From NCBI GenBank assembly GCA_028288745.1, contig JAQGHX010000085.1, positions 1 to 36,984 of the forward strand: 36,984 bases of DNA. Reading direction: 5' to 3'. Positions 17,537 to 25,409 of this stretch are shown piece by piece. The stretch is from Roseomonas sp. GTDB taxonomy: Bacteria > Pseudomonadota > Alphaproteobacteria > Acetobacterales > Acetobacteraceae. Numbering within the stretch: position 1 is the stretch's first letter; each line of letters starts with the position of its first letter. The position numbers and the translations under genes are program-made. Below the pieces are notes generated by a model that was not told the origin of the DNA, did not search any database, and worked only from the letters and a program-made list of their open reading frames with translations.

Positions 17537-18205
17537 TCAGCCCTGGCCGGGCAGGCGCACGGCTGGGGGCTCGACATACAGCGGCAGCGCCGCGAGCGGC
17601 GCCAGCCGCCCCATCAGGCGCAGCGCCGCCACCGCCGCCGCATCCGCCGCATCCGGCAGGCGATGCCCAGTATCGGCCGCCACGGTGCCACGCGCGGCCA
17701 GGGCGGCCAGCACCACCTCCACCGCGTCGCCGGCGAGCGCCAGCGGCGTGTCGCAGGGCGGCAGGTCTTCCGGTGCCAGGGATTCCGGGGGGCCTTCGGA
17801 TGCCTCGGCACCGGGGCGGAAGCGTTCCAGCAGCACCCGGCCGCGCCGCGTGTCGATGACGGTCCAGACGGTATGGGTGCGGCGCAGGTCCGCCGGCAGG
17901 CCGGCCGCCAGGGCCTCGCCGCTGGTCACGCCGATGGCGGGGCGGCCGATGGCCAGCGCGATGCCCTGCGCCAGCGCCAGCGCGGCGCGCAGCCCGGTGA
18001 AGCCGCCCGGCCCCACCACCGCCGCGACCGCATCCAGGTCCGGTGCGCGCAGCCCTGCCTTGGCCAGGACATCCCGCGCCAGCCCGGGCAGGATGGTGGG
18101 CTGGCCGCGCGCGCCATCCGTCGCCGCGCGCGCCAGCACGCGCCCATCCGCCCATACCGCCGCCGAGGCCCGTGCCAGGGCGCCATCCACCGCCAGGATC
18201 CGCAT
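17537..18205 (-). CDS. tsaB: TsaB, tRNA threonylcarbamoyladenosine biosynthesis
   Basis: Non-catalytic partner of TsaD in making t6A37 in tRNA. N-terminal ASKHA fold: MRILAVDGALARASAAV, AVVGPGGFTGLRAALALAQG and GVTSGEALAAG are typical. 222 aa fits the family. The frame is open further upstream to 18307, but the family N-terminus begins exactly at the ATG at 18205. Followed by rimI. Confidence 0.93.
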   Translation of the reverse strand: MRILAVDGALARASAAVWADGRVLARAATDGARGQPTILPGLARDVLAKAGLRAPDLDAVAAVVGPGGFTGLRAALALAQGIALAIGRPAIGVTSGEALAAGLPADLRRTHTVWTVIDTRRGRVLLERFRPGAEASEGPPESLAPEDLPPCDTPLALAGDAVEVVLAALAARGTVAADTGHRLPDAADAAAVAALRLMGRLAPLAALPLYVEPPAVRLPGQG

Positions 18206-18321
18206 GGCGCGCCATAGGCCGGGCCGCCCCGCGAGTCCACCACGGCCCCGCTCCGGCCACGGGCCTGGACCGGACTTCCTTTCGGGTGCTGGATGGCGGG
18301 ACCACAAGGGAACACCACACC

Positions 18322-19152
18322 ATGCTCCGCCGCCTGCTGCTCTCGGCCGCCACCGCCGCCCTGCTCTTCGCCGCGCCCGGCCTGGCGGCGGCGCAGCAGC
18401 GCGGCATCACCGTCGCCTCCACGACCTCCACCGAGCAATCCGGCCTGTTCGGCCATATTCTGCCGGCCGTCACCAAGGCCACCGGCATCGCCGTGCGGGT
18501 GGTGGCGCTGGGTACCGGGCAGGCGCTGGATGTCGGCCGGCGGGGCGATGCCGATGTGGTCTTCGTCCATGACCGCGGGGCCGAGATGAAGTTCCTGGCC
18601 GAGGGGTTCGCCACCCGCCGGTACCCTGTGATGTACAATGACTTCATCCTGGCCGGCCCGGCGGCCGACCCCGCCGGGGCCAGGGGCCATGATATCGTGG
18701 CCGCCCTGCGGGCCGTCGCCGCCAAGGCCGCGCCCTTCATCTCGCGCGGCGACCGTTCCGGCACCCATTCGGCGGAGTTGCGGCTCTGGCAGTTGGCGGG
18801 CATCGACCCGAATACGGGACAGGGCGATTGGTACCGCGAGATCGGCCAGGGCATGGGCCCGGCGCTGAACACCGCCGCGGCGTCCGCCGCCTATCTGCTC
18901 AGCGACCGGGGCACCTGGATCAGCTTCCGCAACCGCCGCGACCTGGCGGTGCTGACCGAGGGCGATCACCGGCTATTCAACCAGTATGGCGTGATGCTGG
19001 TGAATCCGGCCCGCCACAGCCATGTGAAGGTGGCCGAAGGGCAGGCCTTCATCGACTGGCTGGTTTCGGCCGATGGGCAGGCCAGCATCGCCGCCTACCA
19101 GATCGATGGCGAGCAGTTGTTCTTCCCGAACGCCAACGACCCGAACGGCTGA
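18322..19152 (+). CDS. tupA: TupA-like tungstate/molybdate-binding protein
   Basis: 276-residue periplasmic solute-binding protein with a Sec signal peptide ending AAA-QQ near residue 25. The mature part begins ITVASTTSTEQSGLFGHILP and continues ALGTGQALDVGRRGDADVV, ISRGDRSGTHSAELRLW and LLSDRGTW, all hallmarks of TupA/WtpA-type oxyanion binding proteins specific for tungstate. No tupB/tupC permease or ATPase follows; the next genes are convergent. The neighbours mobA and fdhD mature molybdopterin formate dehydrogenases, which may use tungsten, so the context supports the call. Convergent to the small gene at 19220. Confidence 0.88.
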   Translation: MLRRLLLSAATAALLFAAPGLAAAQQRGITVASTTSTEQSGLFGHILPAVTKATGIAVRVVALGTGQALDVGRRGDADVVFVHDRGAEMKFLAEGFATRRYPVMYNDFILAGPAADPAGARGHDIVAALRAVAAKAAPFISRGDRSGTHSAELRLWQLAGIDPNTGQGDWYREIGQGMGPALNTAAASAAYLLSDRGTWISFRNRRDLAVLTEGDHRLFNQYGVMLVNPARHSHVKVAEGQAFIDWLVSADGQASIAAYQIDGEQLFFPNANDPNG

Positions 19153-19219
19153 CCGCAGGGCGCGGGCCGGCAGGCGCCCCGCCCTGGGTCCGGGGAAACC
19201 CCCGGCCGGTCGCCGCGCC

Positions 19220-19345
19220 TCAGAGCCGCACGGCGCCGGAGGAGAACGCGGCCTCGGAGGGCTTCTGCACTTCAAGGTCCAGCACCAGGGCGGCGGCGAT
19301 GGCGATCAGCACGGCGGCCAGCAGGCCACTGATAAAAGCTTTCAT
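19220..19345 (-). CDS. Small single-pass membrane protein, 41 residues
   Basis: Short frame beginning MKAFISGLLAAVLIAIAA, a clear transmembrane helix at about residues 4-21, followed by a polar tail ending SSGAVRL. An AGAGG lies about 11 bases before the ATG. It lies 27 bases downstream of mobA on the same strand, so it probably shares the fdhD-mobA transcript. From memory, similar tiny proteins with this kind of C-terminal ...VRL are seen near formate dehydrogenase genes in alphaproteobacteria; that needs a search. Function unknown. Confidence 0.65.
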   Translation of the reverse strand: MKAFISGLLAAVLIAIAAALVLDLEVQKPSEAAFSSGAVRL

Positions 19346-19372
19346 GGCGGGATACCTCTTCTCCAGCCCAGG

Positions 19373-20002
19373 CTATGAGGGCACCGCGCCGTTTCGCAAG
19401 AGGCGTTCGGCCTCGGCCAGTTCCTCCGGCGTATTGGCATTGAAGAAAGGGTCGCGGGGCGTGGCCGGCCACTCAGCGGCGGCGCAGCCGAAGCGGGCGG
19501 TCCAGCGGTCGATCTTGCGCTCGCCGGCTTCCAGCGCCGCGCGCAACTCGCTCCGCAGCGCCACCGGCCAGAGGCCGACCGGCGGGTGCGACCAGCCGCC
19601 GGACCGCGCACAGGCCATCGGCACGCCTTCTCCCAGCCGCGCCGCGTGCAGCCGCACCACCAGGTCCACCGGGATGAAGGGCGAGTCGCCTGGGACCGAC
19701 ACCACCCAGGGCAGGTCCGGCCGCTGCTCCGCGGCCCAGTCCAGCGCCGCCAGTACGCCCGCCAGGGGGCCGGGATAACCGGGCAGCCCATCCGCCACCA
19801 CCGGCAGGCCGAAACCGGCGAACCGCGCGGCCGCGCCATTGGCGTTCAGCAGCAGGGCCGCCACCTGCGGGCGCAGCCGGTGCAGCACATGCGCCAGCAG
19901 CGGCTGCCCGCCCAGGTCACGCAACGGCTTGTCCCCGCCGCCCATCCGCCGCGCCAGCCCGCCGGCCAGGATGACGCCCAGCGTCGCGCCCGGCTCACGC
20001 AT
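19373..20002 (-). CDS. mobA: Molybdenum cofactor guanylyltransferase MobA
   Basis: Converts molybdopterin cofactor to the guanine dinucleotide form used by formate dehydrogenases and other DMSO-reductase family enzymes. N-terminal nucleotide loop [16 protein letters not shown], then [23 protein letters not shown] and [16 protein letters not shown], all standard MobA motifs. 209 aa. Overlaps the fdhD end by 8 bases, consistent with one operon for formate dehydrogenase maturation. Confidence 0.94.
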   Translation of the reverse strand: MREPGATLGVILAGGLARRMGGGDKPLRDLGGQPLLAHVLHRLRPQVAALLLNANGAAARFAGFGLPVVADGLPGYPGPLAGVLAALDWAAEQRPDLPWVVSVPGDSPFIPVDLVVRLHAARLGEGVPMACARSGGWSHPPVGLWPVALRSELRAALEAGERKIDRWTARFGCAAAEWPATPRDPFFNANTPEELAEAERLLRNGAVPS

Positions 20003-20879
20003 CGCGGCTGTTCTTGCGCCAGTGCCTGGCGCTTTCTTCCTCGACGTAGTTCAGGTCGGCATCGAAGACGATGCGCTCCTCCCCCGCCAGCGCGGTGAAG
20101 CGGCGGCCCTTGCAGCGGCCGATCAGCGTCAGTCCCACCTCCCGCGCCAGTTCCACCCCCCAGGCGGTGAAGCCCGAGCGCGAGACCAGGACAGGGATGC
20201 CCATCCGCACTGTCTTGATCACCATCTCCGAGGTCAGGCGGCCGGTGGTGTAGAAAATTTTGTCGGCACCGGTCTCGCCCTCGCGGAACATCCAGCCGGC
20301 GATCTTGTCCACCGCGTTGTGGCGGCCGACATCCTCCATATAGACCACGGGCTCGTCCCGTAGGCACAGCGCGCAGCCATGGATGGCGCCGGCCTCCAGA
20401 TACAGCGTCGGCAGCGTGTTGATGCGGTGCAGCAGGCGGTACAGCCAGGAGGTCCGTATCTCGGCCTCCACCGGCAGCCGCACCTGAGCGAAATTCTCCA
20501 TCAGGTCGCCAAAGGCGGTGCCCTGGGCACAGCCCGAGGTCAGCGTCTTCTTCTTCAGCTTCTGCTCGAAATCCGTTTTCCGTGCCGTGCGCACCACCAC
20601 CACGCCGAGATCCTCGTCGTGATCCACACCAGTGATCTCGTCATCCATGCGCAGCATGTTCTGGTTCAGCAGATAGCCCAGCGCCAGATCCTCCGGCCGG
20701 TCGGCGATCGTCATCATCGTGACGATCTCCTGCCCGTTCAGGTACAGCGTCAAAGGACGCTCCACCGTCACGCTGGCCTCGATGGCGGCCCCGGTCTGGT
20801 CGACACCTGTGACGCGCCGCGTCAGCCGGGGATCGGAAGGGTCGGGACGGACGCGGAGGAAGGGGAATTCATCGGGCAT
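19995..20879 (-). CDS. fdhD: FdhD, formate dehydrogenase accessory sulfurtransferase
   Basis: Passes sulfur from a cysteine desulfurase to the molybdenum/tungsten cofactor of formate dehydrogenase. Motifs include [34 protein letters not shown] and [19 protein letters not shown], and late [14 protein letters not shown]. At the usual Cys-x2-Cys site this protein has [11 protein letters not shown], with only Cys117; the second cysteine is Gly-side replaced. I believe such single-cysteine forms occur in related proteobacteria. 294 aa. No formate dehydrogenase subunit gene is in the window. Confidence 0.93.
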   Translation of the reverse strand: MPDEFPFLRVRPDPSDPRLTRRVTGVDQTGAAIEASVTVERPLTLYLNGQEIVTMMTIADRPEDLALGYLLNQNMLRMDDEITGVDHDEDLGVVVVRTARKTDFEQKLKKKTLTSGCAQGTAFGDLMENFAQVRLPVEAEIRTSWLYRLLHRINTLPTLYLEAGAIHGCALCLRDEPVVYMEDVGRHNAVDKIAGWMFREGETGADKIFYTTGRLTSEMVIKTVRMGIPVLVSRSGFTAWGVELAREVGLTLIGRCKGRRFTALAGEERIVFDADLNYVEEESARHWRKNSRDA

Positions 20880-20930
20880 GGGTGAGGCGAGAGATGCGCC
20901 TCTCCGCCCGGCGGCTCAAGGGGGGGTGCA

Positions 20931-21198
20931 GGGCGGGCCAAAGAGGACGCTGCCCTCTCTGGACACTCCCGCCGGGGTGGAAAGTCCACCCCGGACCCCG
21001 CTGTGAGTTTCGGCAGGGGCCAAAAGGCCAAGCGCTGCGCCGCTTCAGATTTTCATAGAGGCCGCGTGGGCTGAAACAGCAGTCGGCGGAGGGCATAGCC
21101 CTCCGTCGTGTCCGAACACCTTGGCTTAACTGGCAGCGGGGTCTGGGGTGATCTCATCACCCCAGCGGGGTCCAGGGGCGGCGCCCCTGACCTGCCCC
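20931..21198. repeat. Dispersed palindromic repeat, copy B
   Basis: Left end nearly matches copy A (GGGCCAAAGAGG, TCTGGACACTCCCGCC). Hairpins: imperfect at 20943-20957; GGGGTGGA/TCCACCCC (20974-20992); GGAGGGC/GCCCTCC (21088-21104); GGGGTGAT/ATCACCCC (within 21143-21165); CAGGGGC/GCCCCTG (21173-21189). The central part reads as the reverse complement of the centres of copies A and C. It fills the gap between fdhD and ahcY, ending 4 bases before the ahcY stop. Confidence 0.85.
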
Positions 21199-21202
21199 CA
21201 GC

Positions 21203-22504
21203 TCAGTAGCGGTATTCTTCGTGCTTGAACGGCCCGCTCGGCGGCACGCCGATGTATTCGGCCTGTGCGGGCGAAAGCTGGGTCAGCACCGCGCCGACCT
21301 TGGCGAGGTGCAGCGCCGCGACCTTTTCGTCCAGCTTCTTCGGCAGGGTATAGACCTTGCGCTCATAGGCCTTGGTGTTGGTCCAGAGTTCGATCTGTGC
21401 CAGCACCTGGTTGCTGAAGCTGGCGGACATCACGAAGCTCGGATGGCCAGTGGCGTTACCCAGGTTCACCAAGCGTCCTTCGGACAGCACGATCAGGCGC
21501 TTGCTGTCGGGGAAGACCACTTCGTCGACCTGCGGCTTGATGTTGTCCCAGACGTAGTTGCGCAGGGCGCCGATCTGGATCTCGCTGTCGAAGTGGCCGA
21601 TGTTGCAGACGATGGCGCGGTTCTTCATCGCGCGCATGTGGTCCAGCGTGATCACGTCGATATTGCCGGTGGCGGTCACGAAGATATCGCCGCGCGGCGC
21701 GGCGTTCTCCATGGTCACGACCTCGTAGCCTTCCATCGCGGCCTGCAGGGCGCAGATCGGGTCGGCCTCGGTCACCAGCACGCGGCAGCCGGCGTTGCGC
21801 AGCGAGGCGGCGGAGCCCTTGCCCACGTCGCCAAAGCCGGCGACGACGGCGATCTTGCCGGCCATCATCACGTCGGTGCCGCGGCGGATGGCGTCCACCA
21901 GCGACTCACGGCAGCCATACAGGTTGTCGAACTTGGACTTGGTGACGCTGTCGTTCACGTTGATGGCCGGCACCTTCAGCGTGCCCTTCTTCACCATGTC
22001 CCACAGGCGGTGGACACCGGTGGTGGTCTCTTCCGACAGGCCGCGGACATCGTCCAGCAGTTCGGGGAACTTGTCGTGGACCACGGTGGTGAGATCACCG
22101 CCGTCATCCAGGATCATGTTGATCTTCCAGCCATCGGGGCCGCGCACGGTCTGGTCGATGCACCACCAGAACTCTTCTTCCGACAGGCCCTTCCAGGCGA
22201 AGACGGGGATGCCGGCGGCGGCGATGGCGGCGGCCGCGTGGTCCTGGGTCGAGAAGATGTTGCAGGAGGACCAGCGCACCTCGGCGCCGAGAGCCGTCAG
22301 CGTCTCGATCAGCACGGCGGTCTGGATGGTCATGTGCAGGGAGCCGGCGATGCGGGCACCCTTCAGCGGCTGGCTGGGGCCGTATTCGGCGCGCAACGCC
22401 ATCAGGCCGGGCATCTCGTCCTCGGCCATCGAGATCTCCTTGCGGCCCCAGGCGGCCAGGGAGATGTCCTTAACCTTGTAGTCGGAAAATGCGGCGTCGG
22501 TCAT
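21203..22504 (-). CDS. ahcY: Adenosylhomocysteinase
   Basis: Reversibly hydrolyses S-adenosylhomocysteine to adenosine and homocysteine, relieving inhibition of methyltransferases. Motifs: [30 protein letters not shown], the NAD-binding [24 protein letters not shown] and the C-terminal PFKHEEYRY. 433 aa, the usual proteobacterial length with the alphaproteobacterial insertion. The ATG at 22504 matches the family N-terminus ([20 protein letters not shown]). Lies downstream of ptsI, the same neighbourhood as in rhizobia. A palindrome 75-90 bases upstream is a candidate SahR operator. Confidence 0.97.
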   Translation of the reverse strand: MTDAAFSDYKVKDISLAAWGRKEISMAEDEMPGLMALRAEYGPSQPLKGARIAGSLHMTIQTAVLIETLTALGAEVRWSSCNIFSTQDHAAAAIAAAGIPVFAWKGLSEEEFWWCIDQTVRGPDGWKINMILDDGGDLTTVVHDKFPELLDDVRGLSEETTTGVHRLWDMVKKGTLKVPAINVNDSVTKSKFDNLYGCRESLVDAIRRGTDVMMAGKIAVVAGFGDVGKGSAASLRNAGCRVLVTEADPICALQAAMEGYEVVTMENAAPRGDIFVTATGNIDVITLDHMRAMKNRAIVCNIGHFDSEIQIGALRNYVWDNIKPQVDEVVFPDSKRLIVLSEGRLVNLGNATGHPSFVMSASFSNQVLAQIELWTNTKAYERKVYTLPKKLDEKVAALHLAKVGAVLTQLSPAQAEYIGVPPSGPFKHEEYRY

Positions 22505-22576
22505 GGCGGTGGCCCCGTTCGGATTCGGGGCCCGGCCTAACACGCCCGGCCGGCGAAGGCCAGCAATGCCCGATAT

Positions 22577-22597
22577 GTATCAGGATATCTTTATGTG
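22577..22597. promoter_or_regulatory. Candidate SahR-type operator upstream of ahcY
   Basis: ATCAGGATATCTTTAT (22579-22594) is an imperfect palindrome centred on GATATC in an A/T-rich island between ptsI and ahcY. Its shape matches the GATATC-centred sites I recall for the ArsR-family SAH-responsive repressor SahR in proteobacteria. No sahR gene is in the window. No SAH riboswitch fold was recognised here. Confidence 0.45.
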
Positions 22598-22723
22598 TTT
22601 TCAACCGCGGCGTCTCAGGCCAAGCGGTTCAGCAGGGCTGCCGGGCAGCGCCGCGCCCGGCCGCGCGGCCCGCCACGGCAGGCTATGCATCCGGGCGGCG
22701 GCATCGGCGGCGGCCGGGGCCGC

Positions 22724-24571
22724 TCACCCGGCCTCGAAGCCCATCACCAGTTCCTGGATGCGCTGCGGGTCGCTCTGCTCCATGACCCGGCGCGCGAAGC
22801 GGGCGCAGTCGTCGATCTTCAGGCTGCGCACCATCTGCTTCACGCGCGGAATGGCGCTGGCGTTCATCGACAGCGCGCGGATGCCGAGCCCCAGCAGCAG
22901 CGGCACCAGCCGGGGGTTGCCCGCCATCTCGCCACAGACGGAGACCGGCATGCGCAGCCGCAGCGCAGCCTCGGTCGCGAACTGCACCAGCCGCAGCACG
23001 GCGGGGTGCAGCGGGTCGTACAGGTGCGCGACCTCCGCCTCCGCCCGGTCCACCGCCAGGGTGTACATGGCCAGGTCATTGGTGCCGATGGCGAAGAAAT
23101 CGGCTTCCAGCGCGATGGCATCGGCGGCGAGGGCCGCCCCCGGCGTCTCGATCATGGCGCCCAGCAGGGGGGGCTTGTCAGGCAAGGCGACGCCCTTGCG
23201 GCGCAGGCGGCGCTGCACGCGCTCATAGATTTCGCGCGCCTGCTTCACCTCGGCCGGCACCGTGACCATGGGCAGCAGGATGCGGATCTGCCCCTGGGCG
23301 GTATCGGCCCCCGCCACGCGCAGGATGGCGGCGAACTGCGCCTCCAGCAGCTCAGGCCGCTTCAGCAGCATGCGGATGCCACGCAGCCCCAGCGCCGGGT
23401 TCGGGCCGGCATGGAAGGGCCCGATGCCTTCCGCCAGCGCCTCCATGTCCTTCTCGCCGCCCCAGTCCAGCACGCGGATGGTGACGGTATCGCCCGCCAG
23501 CGCCTCGACCACCTGGGTATAGGCGGCGATCTGGGCCTCCTCGTCCGGCAGGTCCTCGCGGTTCATGAACAGGAATTCGGTACGCAGCAGCCCGATGCCC
23601 TGGGCGCCGGCCTGGGCGATCAGCGGCAGCTCGGCCGGGATCTCCAGGTTGGCCTGAAGCTCCACCTCCTCGCCATCCAGGGTCACGGCGGGCAGGCGGC
23701 GCAGCTTGGCCAACCGCGCCTTCTCCTTGGCATAGGCGGCCAGGGCGTCGCGCCCCGTCTCCAGGGCCGCTTGGCCGGGGCGCAGCACGATGGTGCCGAG
23801 GCCGCCATCCAGCACTGCCTGGTCGCCCCGCGCGGCGGCCTCGGTCAGGCCAGGGCAGGCCAGCACGCTGGGGATGCCCAGCGCACGCAGCATGATGGCG
23901 GTATGGCCATCGGCTCCGCCCTCCTCGGTCGCGACGCCGGCGATCCGGGTCGGGTCCAGCAGCGCGGCATCGGCGGGGGTCAGCTCCTCGGCTACCAGGA
24001 TGGCGCCGGCCGGCACGCCCTTCAGGCTGCGGAACGGGGTCGCGGTCAGGTTGCGGGTCAGGCGGCGGGCGATCTCGCGCACCTCGCCGGCGCGGCGGCG
24101 CAGGCCGGCCTTGTCATCATCCTTGGCGGCCAGGATGATCGTGGCGATGGCCTCGGCCTCATCTTGCACGGCGGTCTCGGCGGCGAGCAGCTCATCGCCG
24201 ATGCGGCGGCGGGCACCGCGGATCAGGCGGCTGTCGCCCAGCATCATCGCATAGGCATCGAGCAGGGGTTCCAGTTCCTCCTGCGCTTCCTCGGGCAGCA
24301 CACCGAGCCGCGCCTTCAGCTTGGAGACCTGCTTGCGGCTGGCGGCGACGGCGGCGGCCAGGCGCTGGCGCTCGCTTTCCACCTTCCCGGCATCCACGGT
24401 CCGGCGGGGCGCCTCGGCCTGCACCTCGCTGGTGTCGAACACCGCGCCGATGGCGACACCGGGCGCGATGGCGATGCCCTTGATAACCGTCTCGCGCGTG
24501 CGCCGCGCGGCGGATTTCCTGGCCCCCTCGGCGGCCTTGCTCTCGCTTGTCCGGCTACCGTCAGTCTTCAT
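22724..24571 (-). CDS. ptsI: PTS enzyme I (phosphoenolpyruvate-protein phosphotransferase)
   Basis: Takes phosphate from phosphoenolpyruvate and passes it to HPr. An HPr-binding/phosphohistidine domain carries the active histidine at residue 223 (EEGGADGHTAIMLRALGIPS); the PEP-binding barrel has LLRTEFLFM, ALGLRGIRMLL, GAMIETPGAAL, FAIGTNDLAMY and the cysteine motif VSVCGEMAG. No N-terminal GAF domain, so ptsI rather than ptsP type. The first about 28 residues are a charged extension. Its start overlaps ptsH by 11 bases. As no sugar-specific permease is present, it belongs to a regulatory PTS. Confidence 0.95.
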   Translation of the reverse strand: MKTDGSRTSESKAAEGARKSAARRTRETVIKGIAIAPGVAIGAVFDTSEVQAEAPRRTVDAGKVESERQRLAAAVAASRKQVSKLKARLGVLPEEAQEELEPLLDAYAMMLGDSRLIRGARRRIGDELLAAETAVQDEAEAIATIILAAKDDDKAGLRRRAGEVREIARRLTRNLTATPFRSLKGVPAGAILVAEELTPADAALLDPTRIAGVATEEGGADGHTAIMLRALGIPSVLACPGLTEAAARGDQAVLDGGLGTIVLRPGQAALETGRDALAAYAKEKARLAKLRRLPAVTLDGEEVELQANLEIPAELPLIAQAGAQGIGLLRTEFLFMNREDLPDEEAQIAAYTQVVEALAGDTVTIRVLDWGGEKDMEALAEGIGPFHAGPNPALGLRGIRMLLKRPELLEAQFAAILRVAGADTAQGQIRILLPMVTVPAEVKQAREIYERVQRRLRRKGVALPDKPPLLGAMIETPGAALAADAIALEADFFAIGTNDLAMYTLAVDRAEAEVAHLYDPLHPAVLRLVQFATEAALRLRMPVSVCGEMAGNPRLVPLLLGLGIRALSMNASAIPRVKQMVRSLKIDDCARFARRVMEQSDPQRIQELVMGFEAG

Positions 24572-24920
24572 GGAACCCGGCCTCGATCAGGCCGGCCACA
24601 GCATCGAGGGCTTCCTTGGCGTCCCAGCCTTCCGCGTCCACCACAACCTCGCTGCCCTTGCCGGCGCCCAGCATCATCAAGCCCATGATGGAGCAGGCAG
24701 GCACCGTCTGGCCATGGCGGGAGACGTTGACGCAGGCAGAAAAACGCTCGGCCAGCGTCACCAGCTTCGCCGCCGCCCGCGCGTGCAGGCCACGGCTGTT
24801 CCGGATGGTCACCGTCTGGCGCAGCACCATGGGGTTGTCGCTGTCCGCCCGCGCGTTGATGGCACGGAAGGAATCGGACGGTGCCAGGACGGCGGAGGGG
24901 TGACGCAGGGGGAAAGGCAT
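24561..24920 (-). CDS. ptsH: HPr phosphocarrier protein with N-terminal extension
   Basis: Small phosphocarrier between enzyme I and EIIA. The phosphohistidine is in NSRGLHARAAAKL (His46 here); the regulatory serine phosphorylated by HprK is in ACSIMGLMMLGAGKGSE (Ser77). Usual HPr is about 89 aa and would start at the ATG at 24830, but no ribosome-binding site precedes it. The ATG at 24920 overlaps the EIIA stop as TGATG and has GGAG 7 bases upstream, so a 119-residue form with 30 extra residues is preferred. Overlaps ptsI by 11 bases. Confidence 0.92.
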   Translation of the reverse strand: MPFPLRHPSAVLAPSDSFRAINARADSDNPMVLRQTVTIRNSRGLHARAAAKLVTLAERFSACVNVSRHGQTVPACSIMGLMMLGAGKGSEVVVDAEGWDAKEALDAVAGLIEAGFHED

Positions 24921-25381
24921 CAGGTCGCTCCGGCCTTGCGAGCGGCCGCGCAGAGCCCCATCGGCTCGGGCGGCGCGCAACGGGTGGGCGTGGCGCAGGA
25001 GATATAGCGCCGCCCCGCAGACATGGCGTGTTCCACCGCCTGCGCCAATGGCTGCACCCCGCGAACACGCGCGAGCTTGACCATCAGCGGCAGGTTCACC
25101 CCCGCGATCACCTCGACCGAGGCCGCGCGGCAGGGTTCCTCGGCCACGGCGGTGGCGAGGTTGGAAGGGGTGCCGCCGAACATGTCGGTCAGGATGACGA
25201 CGCCGTCGCCCTGGTCCACGGCCGCCACGCAGTCGCGGATATCCTGTCGGCGGCCTTCCATGTCGTCCTCCGGCCCGATGCAGACGGTGGCGACGGCGCG
25301 CTGCGGTCCGACCACATGCTCCATCGCCAGCCGCAGTTCATCGGCCAAGTGGCCATGGCTCACCAGAACCATTCCGATCAT
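24920..25381 (-). CDS. PTS EIIA of the mannose/fructose (PtsM) family
   Basis: 153-residue EIIA-Man-like protein. MIGMVLVSHGHLADELRLAM has the phosphorylated histidine at residue 9; GVVILTDMFGGTPSNLA and EVIAGVNLPLMVKL are family motifs. In alphaproteobacteria this stand-alone EIIA is the output of the regulatory PTS rather than part of a sugar transporter. The C-terminus (GRRYISCATPTRCAPPEP) extends past the usual end. The frame is open upstream, but the family begins at the ATG at 25381. TGATG overlap with ptsH, 28 bases after rapZ. Confidence 0.92.
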   Translation of the reverse strand: MIGMVLVSHGHLADELRLAMEHVVGPQRAVATVCIGPEDDMEGRRQDIRDCVAAVDQGDGVVILTDMFGGTPSNLATAVAEEPCRAASVEVIAGVNLPLMVKLARVRGVQPLAQAVEHAMSAGRRYISCATPTRCAPPEPMGLCAAARKAGAT

Positions 25382-25409
25382 GTCGCCGGTACCACAAAGC
25401 TGAAAGGCA

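Noticed and set aside
5538-18205. The long minus-strand gene run as a novel operon
   Set aside because: Apart from the ols genes and repeat A, the order matches a well known alphaproteobacterial housekeeping neighbourhood.
21001-21120. CRISPR-like or tandem repeat in the fdhD-ahcY gap
   Set aside because: The repeats are palindromic parts of a dispersed element, not regularly spaced direct repeats with spacers.
22505-22723. SAH or SAM riboswitch before ahcY
   Set aside because: No conserved riboswitch core or pseudoknot could be recognised; the gap is better explained by a protein-binding palindrome.
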